From the NCBI GenBank assembly GCA_031272405.1, contig JAISTW010000040.1, positions 16,759 to 80,758 of the forward strand: a stretch of DNA of 64,000 nt, written 5' to 3'. Both the position numbers and the translations under genes were made by a program. How positions within the stretch are numbered: the first letter of the stretch is position 1; each line of letters starts with the position of its first letter. A model generated the notes under the pieces. That model worked only from the letters and a program-made list of their open reading frames with translations. It was not told where the DNA came from and ran no database searches. Source of the DNA: Desulfovibrio sp. Lineage in GTDB: Bacteria > Desulfobacterota > Desulfovibrionia > Desulfovibrionales > Desulfovibrionaceae. Shown here one piece after another: positions 8,689-17,833 of this stretch.

Positions 8689-10338
8689 TCACAGAGCATA
8701 TGCGTTCTTGCAGGCAATGGGCATACGCCAACCCACTCCAAAGGCCTGATAGGTGATTTTCAGCACCGGCGCGCTCTGACGGCGTTTAAATTCGGCCAGT
8801 CCCACCATGCGGGCCACCCTCAGAGCCGTTTCCCGGGAATATCCGCGGGCGGCGACGCTCTCCACGCCACATCTCTCTTCCAGCATGAGCTTCAAAATAG
8901 CGTCCAATTCCTCATAGGGCGGCAGACTGTCCTGATCCGTCTGGTTTGGACGCAGTTCCGCCGAGGGAGGCTTCAGAATGGTATGCTCAGGGATGTACCC
9001 CGGCCGCGAGCTGTTCAGCCAGCGGCACACCTGAAAGACCTCGGTTTTATACAGGTCGCCGATAACCGCGAGCGCGCCGCACATATCTCCATAGATGGTG
9101 CAATAGCCCACGGAGATTTCCGATTTGTTGCCTGTGGTCAGAAGGAGTTTGCCGAATTTGTTGGAAAAGGCCATGAGCAGATTCCCCCGGATTCGTGCCT
9201 GGAGGTTTTCTTCGGTCACATCAGCCTCTTTTCCGACAAAAGCGCCCGCAAGCGTCCGCGTGTAGGCCGTCATCACAGGTTCAATCGGAAGAGTGACGGC
9301 GGCAATGCCCAGGTTTTCCGCCAGAGCATGCGCGTCGGCAAGACTGTGTTCGCTGGAGTAGGGGGACGGCATGAGCAAACCAAGCACGTTGTCCGCCCCA
9401 AGCGCATTCACGGCGATAGCCGCCGTCAGGGAGGAGTCCACCCCGCCTGAAAGTCCCACGACCGCGGACGATTGTCCGGTTTTGGCGCAATAGTCCCCTA
9501 CGCCGAGGGTGAGCGCGCGCCATATCTCTTCCTCCGGGGTCTGGGCATCCTCCGGGAAAAACGCCGCCGGTTCGTCCAAATCCACCAGGAGAACGTCTTC
9601 GGCAAAACTCTTCGCCTGCGCTCCGCAAGAACCGTCCGGCAGAACATAAACGCTGCGCCCGTCAAAAATAAGATCGTCGTTGCCTCCGACGGCATTGACA
9701 TACAGAATGTGCGCGGCATATTTGCGGGCCAGAGCGTTGAGCATGTTCCGGCGCAGGGCATGTTTGCCCGCGGCGAAGGGAGAGGCGGACAGATTGACCA
9801 GAACATCAAACGGAGGATGTTCAGACAGCGGTTCCACAGGATACTCGGGGACCGGCGTCCTGAAGACCCTGTTCCGCCATATGTCCTCGCAAATCGTCAG
9901 CGCCAGGCGTCTTCCGGCAAATTCAACGACGCACGGTACGACGCCGGGTTCAAAATAGCGGGCTTCGTCAAAGACATCGTATGTGGGGAGCAAACGCTTG
10001 CTGTATCGCGCTTCAACGGCGCCATTCCTGATGAAAAGGGCCTGATTATGGAGAGGCATGCCGGAATCGCCGGCATTTTTGCCTATGGCGCCCAAAACAA
10101 GGGCGACGCCGGCGTCGTTTGCGGCGCGGATGATGCCGTCCAGGGCTTTTTCAGCTTTTTCGCAAAAAGACGGATAAAACAACAGATCTCTGGGAGGATA
10201 GCCGACAAGGGCGAGTTCAGGCGTAATGCAGATATCCGCCCCTTGCGCCGCGGCAAGGCCAAGGCTGCGGACGAGATTGTTGGAGTTGGCTTCGATATCT
10301 CCCACAACAGCGTTGCATTGGAGAAGCGCTATCCTCAT
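8689..10338 (-). CDS. nadE: Glutamine-dependent NAD+ synthetase
   Basis: Makes NAD+ from deamido-NAD+, ATP and glutamine. 549 residues with two domains. The N-terminal nitrilase-type glutaminase carries the Glu (ITPELALVGYPPRD), Lys (KRLLPTYDVFDE) and Cys (LTICEDIWRN) triad. The C-terminal synthetase has the P-loop VGLSGGVDSS and ends with GWRMPIACKNAYAL. Length and architecture are those of the usual two-domain bacterial enzyme. A TTGACA-17-TTAAGA promoter lies upstream on the same strand. The start codon has only a weak AAGG ribosome-binding site. Confidence 0.97.
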   Translation of the reverse strand: MRIALLQCNAVVGDIEANSNNLVRSLGLAAAQGADICITPELALVGYPPRDLLFYPSFCEKAEKALDGIIRAANDAGVALVLGAIGKNAGDSGMPLHNQALFIRNGAVEARYSKRLLPTYDVFDEARYFEPGVVPCVVEFAGRRLALTICEDIWRNRVFRTPVPEYPVEPLSEHPPFDVLVNLSASPFAAGKHALRRNMLNALARKYAAHILYVNAVGGNDDLIFDGRSVYVLPDGSCGAQAKSFAEDVLLVDLDEPAAFFPEDAQTPEEEIWRALTLGVGDYCAKTGQSSAVVGLSGGVDSSLTAAIAVNALGADNVLGLLMPSPYSSEHSLADAHALAENLGIAAVTLPIEPVMTAYTRTLAGAFVGKEADVTEENLQARIRGNLLMAFSNKFGKLLLTTGNKSEISVGYCTIYGDMCGALAVIGDLYKTEVFQVCRWLNSSRPGYIPEHTILKPPSAELRPNQTDQDSLPPYEELDAILKLMLEERCGVESVAARGYSRETALRVARMVGLAEFKRRQSAPVLKITYQAFGVGWRMPIACKNAYAL

Positions 10339-10381
10339 ATTGCGGAAAAACCTTTTTCACTATTTTGTTTTTCTTGGATTT

Positions 10382-10410
10382 TCTTAACCAATAGACCGGC
10401 TGCATGTCAA
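10382..10410 (-). promoter_or_regulatory. Sigma-70-type promoter of nadE
   Basis: On the minus strand TTGACA (10405-10410), 17-bp spacer, TTAAGA (10382-10387), about 45 nt before the nadE start. Confidence 0.6.
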
Positions 10411-10514
10411 ACAAAAAGATTCTGTCCACACCGCCCCAAGCAGGTCGCCTTTTCTTGACGGAACATGAAGCGGGAGGCCACGCATCAAGCCCGTCGCCTC
10501 TCTCCAGCGCATGA

Positions 10515-10558
10515 ATACATTTTTGTATTTTCTTGATGTAAAAAATACATAAAAGTAT
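10515..10558. repeat. Two AT-rich palindromes upstream of the GS-like operon
   Basis: atacatttttgtat (10515-10528) and atacataaaagtat (10545-10558) share the pattern ATAC-N6-GTAT and are spaced 30 bp apart, about three helical turns. The second overlaps the spacer and -10 of the sigma-70-like promoter. They lie 90-130 bp upstream of the sigma-54-like promoter, so they could be a repressor operator, an activator site or both. Confidence 0.5.
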
Positions 10559-10561
10559 ACT
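10533..10561 (+). promoter_or_regulatory. Sigma-70-type promoter, GS-like operon
   Basis: TTGATG (10533-10538), exact 17-bp spacer, TATACT (10556-10561), about 175 nt before the first start codon. Confidence 0.55.
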
Positions 10562-10646
10562 TTACGGCATTTTTCTGCTCGCCTGGTTCAAATACTTTTT
10601 TCAAATTTGTAAACTGTCAGGCACTTTTCACATCTTCGTTAAAAAT

Positions 10647-10662
10647 TGGCATGATGGATGCA
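10647..10662 (+). promoter_or_regulatory. Sigma-54 promoter, GS-like operon
   Basis: TGGCATGATGGATGCA carries the invariant GG (-24) and GC (-12) at the required spacing and matches TGGCAYR-N5-TGCA. It lies about 75 nt before the ATG at 10737. It suggests activation by an enhancer-binding protein, perhaps one encoded elsewhere in this window. Confidence 0.7.
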
Positions 10663-10736
10663 GATATACACCCGCGTCAACTGCGTGTGAAACTCCACAT
10701 TGTTCAAAAACAAAACCCTGCGAGGGAAAACAACCC

Positions 10737-12113
10737 ATGAATCCACCACGTTCCGACACATTGGCTGGAATTCAAAAAACCATCCGTGACCACAATATTG
10801 AATTCATCCGTTTCGAACAGTGTGACCTGCACGGCGTATCGCGGAGCAAAACCGTGCCTGTGGGCAGTTTTATGAATTACGTCGAAAACGGTCTGAATTT
10901 TTACGGCGGCCTTCTGGGGCTGGACATACAGTCACTGGTGCCCCCCGGCACCGGCTATGCCGAGGAAGTGGCCTTTGCCGACCACTGCACCGTGCCGGAC
11001 ATCGCCACCTTTCGTGTTTTGCCCTGGGTTCCCAACACCGCAAGCATCACTGTGGATCCATACTGGTACGACGGCTCCCCGGCCATGGCCTCGCCCCGCC
11101 TGTTGCTCAAAAAACTCCTGAACAAATTCGACGAAATGGGTTACGTTTGCCGTTTGGGTTACGAATTCGAATTCTATGTCCTGCATCGGGAGACGCGCAC
11201 ACCGGTTTATGACAACCAGCCCATCTTCGTCACCCTGAAAAACAATTTCGATATGGATTTCACCTACGACCTGATGCGCAAAATGAATCAGGCCGACGTG
11301 CGCATCATCACGCAAAACTCCGAGCATGGCCCCGGCCAGCAGGAAATCAATCTCCACTATATGGACGGCATAGCCGCTGCCGACGTGGCTTTTTTCTTCC
11401 GCACGGGCATCAAGGAAATAGCCTTGCAGCACAACTACATCGCCACATTTATGACCAAACCGTTCATTGATTCCAGCGCGTCCGGCTCGCATTTTCATGT
11501 CAGCCTCATCAACAAACGCACCGGCAAGAACGCCTTCAACGCTCCGCGAGCCCAATACGGCCTGAGCGAAACGGCCCGGCATTTCCTGGCCGGAATTCTC
11601 AAACACGCCGCAGCCAACACGCTGTTCACGGCTCCCACCCTCAACTGCTACAAACGCTACCGCGTCAATTCCTTCGCTCCGGACACAGCCACCTGGGGTA
11701 TGGAAAACCGCACTGTGGGCATACGTCTCAAAGGAACACGCGGCGAGAGCACCCATCTGGAAAACCGTCTGGCCTGCGGCGGTTCAAACCCCTATTTGCT
11801 GGCAGTGAGCACTCTGGCCGCCGGCCTGGAAGGCTTGCTTTCCAAACCGGACCTTCCCGCTCCAGTCAAGACTCTGGCTTACGGAAACCCTGATCTGCCT
11901 GCCTTGCCCAAAAATCTTGAGGAATCCATCAAGGCTTTTGAAGCGGACATATCCTTGCAGAACGCGTTGCATCCGGAATTCGTCAAACTGGTCACGGCCG
12001 TGAAACGGCACGAGCTGGATTTGGGCAAAACCCGTTTCAGAGATTATGGAACGCCGCCCTTCAACGATCGCGTGGATCCCTGGGAATGGGATTATTACCT
12101 GGAACTGATCTGA
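10737..12113 (+). CDS. Glutamine synthetase-family ligase (gamma-glutamylamide synthetase-like)
   Basis: 458 residues with both the beta-grasp and catalytic domains of type I glutamine synthetase. Visible are EHGPGQQEINLHYMDG (metal and glutamate site), GSHFHVSLINKRTGKNAF, and the YKRYRVNSFAP-TWGMENR ATP and substrate region. True nitrogen-assimilating glutamine synthesis in this genome can be done by the type III enzyme at 32770-34968. The shorter length and the context (hydrolase, ABC importer, redox enzymes) favour a PuuA/IpuC-like role, joining glutamate to an amine imported by this operon; this is inference. First gene of the operon, with tandem sigma-70- and sigma-54-type promoters. The next gene starts 22 nt downstream. 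The amine substrate is unknown. Confidence 0.85.
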   Translation: MNPPRSDTLAGIQKTIRDHNIEFIRFEQCDLHGVSRSKTVPVGSFMNYVENGLNFYGGLLGLDIQSLVPPGTGYAEEVAFADHCTVPDIATFRVLPWVPNTASITVDPYWYDGSPAMASPRLLLKKLLNKFDEMGYVCRLGYEFEFYVLHRETRTPVYDNQPIFVTLKNNFDMDFTYDLMRKMNQADVRIITQNSEHGPGQQEINLHYMDGIAAADVAFFFRTGIKEIALQHNYIATFMTKPFIDSSASGSHFHVSLINKRTGKNAFNAPRAQYGLSETARHFLAGILKHAAANTLFTAPTLNCYKRYRVNSFAPDTATWGMENRTVGIRLKGTRGESTHLENRLACGGSNPYLLAVSTLAAGLEGLLSKPDLPAPVKTLAYGNPDLPALPKNLEESIKAFEADISLQNALHPEFVKLVTAVKRHELDLGKTRFRDYGTPPFNDRVDPWEWDYYLELI

Positions 12114-12135
12114 CAGGGAGACCTGGTGGCGAGAC

Positions 12136-13245
12136 ATGAAAACGACATTGCCCGTCCTTGACCTTGCCGGTTCGCCGACAGAGCGCGGCCTCGCTCACGG
12201 AAGAGCCATGAAAGACGCCATCCACGATTTTCTGGCCGGCATCACGGCGGTACACCAGGCCAACAACAGCCTGTTGAACGTGAACAGGGAGCGGCTTGCG
12301 CGCTTCTGCATGCGCAACCTGGGCTATCTGGAAAAAACCTCTCCGGATCTCTGTGCGGAAATGCGCGCGATAGCCGAAGGCGCTGAACTGACATTTGAAG
12401 ATATTCTGTATCTCAATTCCTTTTTGGAACTGGAAGATCTGCGTGCTCCGCAACTGGGCGGACGCATGTTGCCCGATGGGCCCTGGGGCTGCACGACATT
12501 CAACGTCACCGCCGCGGCCGGGGCCGGTGGACGAGCCTATCTGGGCCAAACTTTTGATATGGAAAAATACTACGAGCGCTTCCTCTGCATCCTGCGCATC
12601 CGCCCGGAAAAGGAGCCGGACCAGATCATCGTCAGCATGGCGGGGGTATTGGGCTTGGCCGGTTTGAACAACAGGGGGATAGGGCTTGTCATCAACAAAC
12701 TGGTGGCAACGGATGCCCGACCGGGAATCATTTATCCCTTTATCGTGCGCAAGGTTCTGTCCGCGGAACGCATTGGCGACGCCCTCGGTTCGGTGATTTT
12801 CACTCGCAGGGCCACAGGCATGAACTACCAAATTTCCGGTGAGGGAGCGGCTTTTTGCGCCGAAACATCGGCCGAGCGCTATGAACTTCTGGACATCAAG
12901 GGCAGTCTGGCCCACACCAATCACTGGCTGGGAGCGACGACACGCGTTTTTGAGACTCCGGGCTGGCTCTCCCACGGCGGCTCCATGGTGCGGCGGCTTA
13001 CAGCCCAAACCTTTCTGGACGAGCGGGAGGGCAACGTGACGATGGACCATCTCAAGGAGATGACCAGGAATCATGTAAACCATCCGCGTTGCATCTGCGC
13101 CCACGGCTTCCCCGGCGAAGACGAAACAACCGCCTTCCACACAATCTTCGCCGTAATTATGGAGCCGGCCGCCGGGCGTCTGGAAATCTGCCCCGGCAAT
13201 CCTTGCGTGGGCGCTTATGACGTATGCACATTCGACGGAGCGTAA
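12136..13245 (+). CDS. Peptidase C45 / acyl-CoA:6-APA acyltransferase-like Ntn hydrolase
   Basis: 369 residues. The N-terminus SPTERGLAHGRAM and the core GPWGCTTFNV match the isopenicillin N acyltransferase (C45) family of Ntn-hydrolases. These cleave themselves before a Cys, here Cys119, which then acts as nucleophile on amide bonds. A downstream LAHTNHW motif also fits the family. There is no signal peptide, so it is probably cytoplasmic. It lies between the glutamine synthetase-like ligase and the transporter genes, which suggests that it hydrolyses an imported amide or peptide-like compound, or a gamma-glutamyl intermediate. The substrate is not predictable from sequence. Confidence 0.82.
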   Translation: MKTTLPVLDLAGSPTERGLAHGRAMKDAIHDFLAGITAVHQANNSLLNVNRERLARFCMRNLGYLEKTSPDLCAEMRAIAEGAELTFEDILYLNSFLELEDLRAPQLGGRMLPDGPWGCTTFNVTAAAGAGGRAYLGQTFDMEKYYERFLCILRIRPEKEPDQIIVSMAGVLGLAGLNNRGIGLVINKLVATDARPGIIYPFIVRKVLSAERIGDALGSVIFTRRATGMNYQISGEGAAFCAETSAERYELLDIKGSLAHTNHWLGATTRVFETPGWLSHGGSMVRRLTAQTFLDEREGNVTMDHLKEMTRNHVNHPRCICAHGFPGEDETTAFHTIFAVIMEPAAGRLEICPGNPCVGAYDVCTFDGA

Positions 13246-13282
13246 AAAATTCCGTCTTCAACACACAACCTGCGAGGAGCAT

Positions 13283-14851
13283 ATGCACAGTACCCCAGAA
13301 ATCCAGACCGCTTTGGAAAAATACGAAAACGGCGTTCTGAGTCGGCGCGCCTTCCTGCGTCGTATGGGCATTTTGGGCGTGGGTTTTGCCGCGGCCAACG
13401 CCGTCAGCCTCTCCCCCCTGGGCGCGACGAAAGCCTGGGCCGCCATCAACGGCGCGGAAGAGCGCGCCTGGAACCTGGCCAAAACGGCAGCGGCCAAGGC
13501 TGCCAAAAAACACCTCACCCTTCTTATACCCACAGGTTCCATCGGCAATATGACGCCCTATGTCGACAAATGGAAAAACGAGCTGGGCGTCACCCTGGAA
13601 TTCATTGAGGAACCGGATGAAGTGGTGCATACCAAGGGTATGCAGGAGGCCGTGGCCAAAACGGGTCGTTACGACGTGATGATGCCTACGGCCATGTCCT
13701 ACCCGGACTGGCTGGACTCCGGTCTGATATATGATCTGACGGACTGGGTAAACAAATATCAGCCGGACATCTTCCACGATGAGTGGGGCGTGGTCTTCCC
13801 GGCCAGTCATCATGCGCAGCTGTATAACGGCAGAGTTGTGGGACTGCTCTGCGACGGAGACCAGATCACGCTGCTCTGCCGGGCAGACCATATCAAAAAT
13901 TCCGCCAAGGCAAAAGCGTTCGAAGACAAACACGGATACAAGCTGAATTTGCCCAAGACCTGGAAGGAATACTATGTTCTCGCGCAGTTCATGCATGATC
14001 CCAAGAACAACTTTTACGGCAGCCTGGAATACCGTTCCCGCTACTACTCCAAGTGGATGTTCATGCAGCGGCTGGCATCCAAGGGACGCCTCTGGTTCGA
14101 TCAGGACATGAATCCCACTTTTAATTCTCCGGAAGGTCTGCAGGTGCTGGAGGATATGCTGGCCATGAACCAGTATCTGCATCCCGACGCGTTCAGCTTT
14201 ACCTGGTCGTCCAATTACAATGCCTTTGGGCGGGGCGAAGGCTTTATGAACATCGTCTGGCCTTCGGGCTTCAAATACAGCACGGCGCCGTCCACTGGGC
14301 CGGCCACAACCGGTAAAATCATGGCTACCGTCATGCCCGCCGACACTCTGCCCGACGGGAATCTTCTTTATGCCGGCATGTTCTGCTGGGGATACGGATT
14401 CGCCATATCCAAATATTCCGCCAACCCTGAACTGGCCTACGCCTACGCGCAGTGGATGACCTCGCCGACCATCTCGGCGGACGCCATCCCCTACCTTGGC
14501 GGTTACTCCGACCCCTACCGCATCAACCATATGCTCAAACCCACCCCACGGCTTGTGGAAACCTACACCAAGGACTACCTCAAGACCCTGTACAACAATA
14601 TTGTGAATACGGTGCCGGATTTCTGCCTACCCGGCGGCTTTGAATATCAGGACGCCCTTGACAAGGAAGTCCACGCCTGCATGACCGGTGAAAAGAAACC
14701 CAAGGCAGCCCTGGATGCGGCATCCCGCGCCTTTGACCGCATTACCCGCCGTGTCGGCAAGGACAAGGTGCGCAAATCGTGGTTTGCCCTCACGGAAAAC
14801 CTGGCCGCTCCCATTAAAAAGGCAACAGGTCGAAGCGACTGGAAAATGTAA
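13283..14851 (+). CDS. ABC transporter solute-binding protein (family 1, Tat-exported)
   Basis: 522 residues from ATG 13283, preceded by GAGGAGC. A longer frame upstream has no ribosome-binding site. The N-terminus has a twin-arginine motif SRRAFLRRMG followed by a hydrophobic stretch and an Ala-rich cleavage region around residues 40-50, so it should be exported folded to the periplasm. The mature part has the fold signature of family 1 (sugar, polyol, polyamine) binding proteins. The ligand class is uncertain; the permeases are of carbohydrate-uptake type, but the neighbouring ligase and amidase suggest a nitrogen compound. A strong hairpin follows the stop codon. Confidence 0.85.
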   Translation: MHSTPEIQTALEKYENGVLSRRAFLRRMGILGVGFAAANAVSLSPLGATKAWAAINGAEERAWNLAKTAAAKAAKKHLTLLIPTGSIGNMTPYVDKWKNELGVTLEFIEEPDEVVHTKGMQEAVAKTGRYDVMMPTAMSYPDWLDSGLIYDLTDWVNKYQPDIFHDEWGVVFPASHHAQLYNGRVVGLLCDGDQITLLCRADHIKNSAKAKAFEDKHGYKLNLPKTWKEYYVLAQFMHDPKNNFYGSLEYRSRYYSKWMFMQRLASKGRLWFDQDMNPTFNSPEGLQVLEDMLAMNQYLHPDAFSFTWSSNYNAFGRGEGFMNIVWPSGFKYSTAPSTGPATTGKIMATVMPADTLPDGNLLYAGMFCWGYGFAISKYSANPELAYAYAQWMTSPTISADAIPYLGGYSDPYRINHMLKPTPRLVETYTKDYLKTLYNNIVNTVPDFCLPGGFEYQDALDKEVHACMTGEKKPKAALDAASRAFDRITRRVGKDKVRKSWFALTENLAAPIKKATGRSDWKM

Positions 14852-14859
14852 CGCCCCTC

Positions 14860-14893
14860 GGCTCCGCCCCCGTCCGGGAACAGGGGCGGAGCC
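14860..14893 (+). promoter_or_regulatory. Hairpin between binding-protein and permease genes
   Basis: Perfect 11-bp GC-rich arms ggctccgcccc (14860-14870) and ggggcggagcc (14883-14893), without a T-run. Such hairpins in ABC operons commonly protect the upstream mRNA and give excess binding protein over permease. Confidence 0.65.
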
Positions 14894-14916
14894 AAACTGC
14901 ATGACAAAACGACAGT

Positions 14917-15816
14917 ATGGCTCTTATGGGAAAAAAAAACGCAATAAGTATAGGCCGGATGTTCACCACGCCAGGCCAGCTGGTTTCCCTGCTTGTGCTG
15001 GTTATGCCTCTGGCTGTGGCTTTTTACATGAGCTTTACGGACTGGACGCCCACACGGGGTTCTCTGGCCCAAGCCGAATTTGTCGGCCTGGAAAATTACC
15101 GTGAACTCCTGGTGTGGGACACGCGCTTTCTGGAAGCCATAGGCCGCACATTGGCGCTTTCAGCCATTTGTTTGTGCTTGGAATTTTTGTTGGGGTTGGG
15201 GCTGGCCGTGCTTTTCATGCGTTCCTTCAGGGGCAAACGGGCCCTGCTTTCCGCCTTTCTCACTCCTATGATGGTTTTGCCCGTAGTGGTGGGCTACACC
15301 TTCTGGATGCTTTTCCAAACCAACGGGCCGGTCAATCAGGTGCTGCAACTTCTGGGCATGGCCGGGCCGGAATGGTTCAAAGATTCCACATTGGCCTTTG
15401 CGGCCGTGGTTATCACCGAGGTGTGGCACTGGACTCCGCTGTTCTTTCTGATTCTGCTTTCAGGGCTGAATGCTGTTCCCGAAAATCCCATACGGGCCGC
15501 GGTGATTCTGGGGGCAAATCCCAGACAGGTATTCTGGCACGTAGTCCTGCCCATGCTGCGCCCGGTAATCGTAGTGGCTTTTGTCATCCGCACCATGGAA
15601 GTCATAAAACTGTTTGACGAAGTCTTCATGCTCACCCGCGGAGGCCCGGGATCATCTACGGAAACCATCAGTTTGTACATTTACAAACTCGCCTTCAACG
15701 ATTTCCAACTGTCTTACGGAGCGGCGGCGGCTTTCATGGTGCTGGTGGGCTCTCTCCTGCTCGTGCATCTGCTGCTCACGCCCATCAAAGATCAACTTAT
15801 GGAGGACAGACACTGA
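14917..15816 (+). CDS. ABC transporter permease (MalF/UgpA-like)
   Basis: 299 residues with about six membrane segments. The cytoplasmic EAA loop reads NPIRAAVILGANPRQVFWHVV, with the conserved Gly contacting the ATPase. Family: binding-protein-dependent transport permease of the carbohydrate-uptake type. A second ATG at 14926 is an equally possible start, since neither has a strong ribosome-binding site. Stop and next start overlap (TGATG at 15814-15818), so translation of the two permeases is coupled. Confidence 0.9.
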   Translation: MALMGKKNAISIGRMFTTPGQLVSLLVLVMPLAVAFYMSFTDWTPTRGSLAQAEFVGLENYRELLVWDTRFLEAIGRTLALSAICLCLEFLLGLGLAVLFMRSFRGKRALLSAFLTPMMVLPVVVGYTFWMLFQTNGPVNQVLQLLGMAGPEWFKDSTLAFAAVVITEVWHWTPLFFLILLSGLNAVPENPIRAAVILGANPRQVFWHVVLPMLRPVIVVAFVIRTMEVIKLFDEVFMLTRGGPGSSTETISLYIYKLAFNDFQLSYGAAAAFMVLVGSLLLVHLLLTPIKDQLMEDRH

Positions 15817-16676
15817 TGGCCCCGCGCAAACTTGGCATCCCCCTTGCCGTCGTCATGGGAGCAGGTCTGGCGTTTACCCTGTTCCCCATCTTTTGGCTGG
15901 TGATGACAGCCATCAAACCACCCATAGACTGGAACGCTTCCCCGGCTGTCTGGCTGCCTTCCTGCCCGACGTTCATCAATTTTCTGACCTTGTTTGATCC
16001 GGACGCCATACGGGAATACGGAGTGGGCGGAGTGAGTCAGTCAGCCACGGCCGCGGTATTTGGATCCATACTCGCTTCGGTGGCATCCACCTGCATCTCG
16101 GTGTGTATAGGCCTGTTCTCCGCTATCGGTATTTCCCGTTACAGCAAGGGAAGCCGCTCCACGCCTCTTGTCATTCTTTCAGGACGCATGTTCCCTCCGG
16201 CGGCCATCGCCGTGCCCTTTGTAATCATCTTTTCCACTGTCTCCCTCATTGACAGTTACGTGGGCCTGATAGCCGTTTATGTAGCCGTCACCCTGCCTTT
16301 TTCCACCTGGATGCTGAAAAGTTTTGTAGACGACCTGCCCAGAGAAATTGAAGAAGCGGCCATGCTGGACGGCATGACGCGCGTCAAGGCGCACCTGACC
16401 GTCACCATCCCGTTGATTAAAGGCGGACTGTTTTCAACAACAATGTTGGTATTCATTCTAAACTGGTCGGAATTCATGTTCGCTCTGGTGCTTTCCTACT
16501 CCAACATCAGCACGATTCCCGTACAGCTTTCCAAGTACGTCACGGCGACTGCGGGAACGCTGTACGGCGTCCAGGCGGCCTTGGCCGTATTGGCCATGCT
16601 CCCGCTGGTTGCAGGAGGCTTTCTTATCCAGGGACATCTGGCGCGTGGAATGACCTTCGGGGCTATAAAACAATGA
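15816..16676 (+). CDS. ABC transporter permease (MalG/UgpE-like)
   Basis: 286 residues, six predicted membrane segments, EAA loop LPREIEEAAMLDGMTRVKAH. It would form the heterodimeric inner-membrane channel with the preceding permease. It overlaps the first ATPase gene by 4 nt (ATGA), another translational coupling. The typical MalG-type C-terminus is present (QGHLARGMTFGAIKQ). Confidence 0.9.
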   Translation: MAPRKLGIPLAVVMGAGLAFTLFPIFWLVMTAIKPPIDWNASPAVWLPSCPTFINFLTLFDPDAIREYGVGGVSQSATAAVFGSILASVASTCISVCIGLFSAIGISRYSKGSRSTPLVILSGRMFPPAAIAVPFVIIFSTVSLIDSYVGLIAVYVAVTLPFSTWMLKSFVDDLPREIEEAAMLDGMTRVKAHLTVTIPLIKGGLFSTTMLVFILNWSEFMFALVLSYSNISTIPVQLSKYVTATAGTLYGVQAALAVLAMLPLVAGGFLIQGHLARGMTFGAIKQ

Positions 16677-17833
16677 CGCGCCCAAAGCTGGAATTGATCT
16701 CCCTGCTTAAAAAATACGACGGGGACGTTGTTGCCGTGGACGGCATCAATCTGGCCATATCGCCCGGAGAAACGCTGGCCCTGCTGGGGCCGTCAGGTTG
16801 CGGCAAGTCCACTACGCTGAACCTGATTGTAGGACTGGAACAGCCCAGTTCAGGCGATATTCGCGTGGATGGCGACTCGGTGCTGAATGTGCCCGCGGGC
16901 AAACGCGATATTGGATTGGTCTTTCAGGACTATGCTGTGTTCACTTCCATGACGGTATACGAGAATCTGGCCTTTGGGCTGAAAATGCGGGGCGTGCCGC
17001 GCAAAACCATTGATGCCGAGGTAAAGGAGACGGCCAGATTTATCGCCATGGATGACATGCTGGAAGTCAAAGCGCGCGACCTTGGCGGTTCAGAACTTCA
17101 ACGGGTCGCCATAGGCCGCACATTGGTGACGCGCCCATCCATACTCCTTCTGGACGAACCCCTTTCCAACCTGGAAACCGATGCCCGTCTGGCCATGCGT
17201 CAGGAGCTACGCCGCTTGCGCAGTGATTTGGGACTCACCATTATTTATGTGACGCACGATCAGGTGGAGGCGCTTTCTCTGGCTGACCGCATCGCCGTCA
17301 TGAGCGACGGGAAAATAATTCAGACCGAAGACGCCGAACGCATTCTCCGTATGCCCGGCCATACCCATGTGGCCGGATTTCTGGGTTCTCCCCCCATGAA
17401 CCTCCTGTACGCGGATATCATGAAAGCGGATGACGGAAGTCTGCTGGCCGTGGCAGGCGCCCTTTCGCTGTCCTTGCCTCCCCTCTCCCTGCTCCTTGAC
17501 TACAGCGGAGGCATGGATTGCCCCGCGGCCCTGAACCGAATGCCGGAGAGAGACGCTTTTATTTTCGGCCTGCGGGCTGAGGATTTGACCCTCGCCCCCC
17601 GCGACGACGCCTTCCTGACAGGAGTGGTGACCAACATCGAGCCGCGCGGTGGAGACTGCATATTGAGCCTAGATGCGAATGGAACAGAGTTGAAGGCTGT
17701 GGCGCCTTCCCCCTGTCCAGTGGGGGAACAGGAACACGTGGGATTGAAACTGGAACCGGCGGATATTTTCTTTTTTGATCGCAACAGCAATCAAAGACTG
17801 GAATTACGCTTCTCAAGGGAGGCCGACGCATGA
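16673..17833 (+). CDS. ABC transporter ATPase A (MalK-like, degenerate signature motif)
   Basis: 386 residues: ATPase domain plus a C-terminal TOBE-type domain of the MalK/UgpC class. Walker A GPSGCGKST, Q-loop LVFQDYAVF, Walker B LLLDEPLSNLE and switch THDQVEAL are intact. The ABC signature, normally LSGGQ, reads LGGSE (DLGGSELQRVAIGR). It is followed directly, with a 4-nt overlap, by a second, different ATPase gene. In a heterodimer its intact nucleotide site would face the partner's intact signature. Confidence 0.9.
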   Translation: MTRPKLELISLLKKYDGDVVAVDGINLAISPGETLALLGPSGCGKSTTLNLIVGLEQPSSGDIRVDGDSVLNVPAGKRDIGLVFQDYAVFTSMTVYENLAFGLKMRGVPRKTIDAEVKETARFIAMDDMLEVKARDLGGSELQRVAIGRTLVTRPSILLLDEPLSNLETDARLAMRQELRRLRSDLGLTIIYVTHDQVEALSLADRIAVMSDGKIIQTEDAERILRMPGHTHVAGFLGSPPMNLLYADIMKADDGSLLAVAGALSLSLPPLSLLLDYSGGMDCPAALNRMPERDAFIFGLRAEDLTLAPRDDAFLTGVVTNIEPRGGDCILSLDANGTELKAVAPSPCPVGEQEHVGLKLEPADIFFFDRNSNQRLELRFSREADA

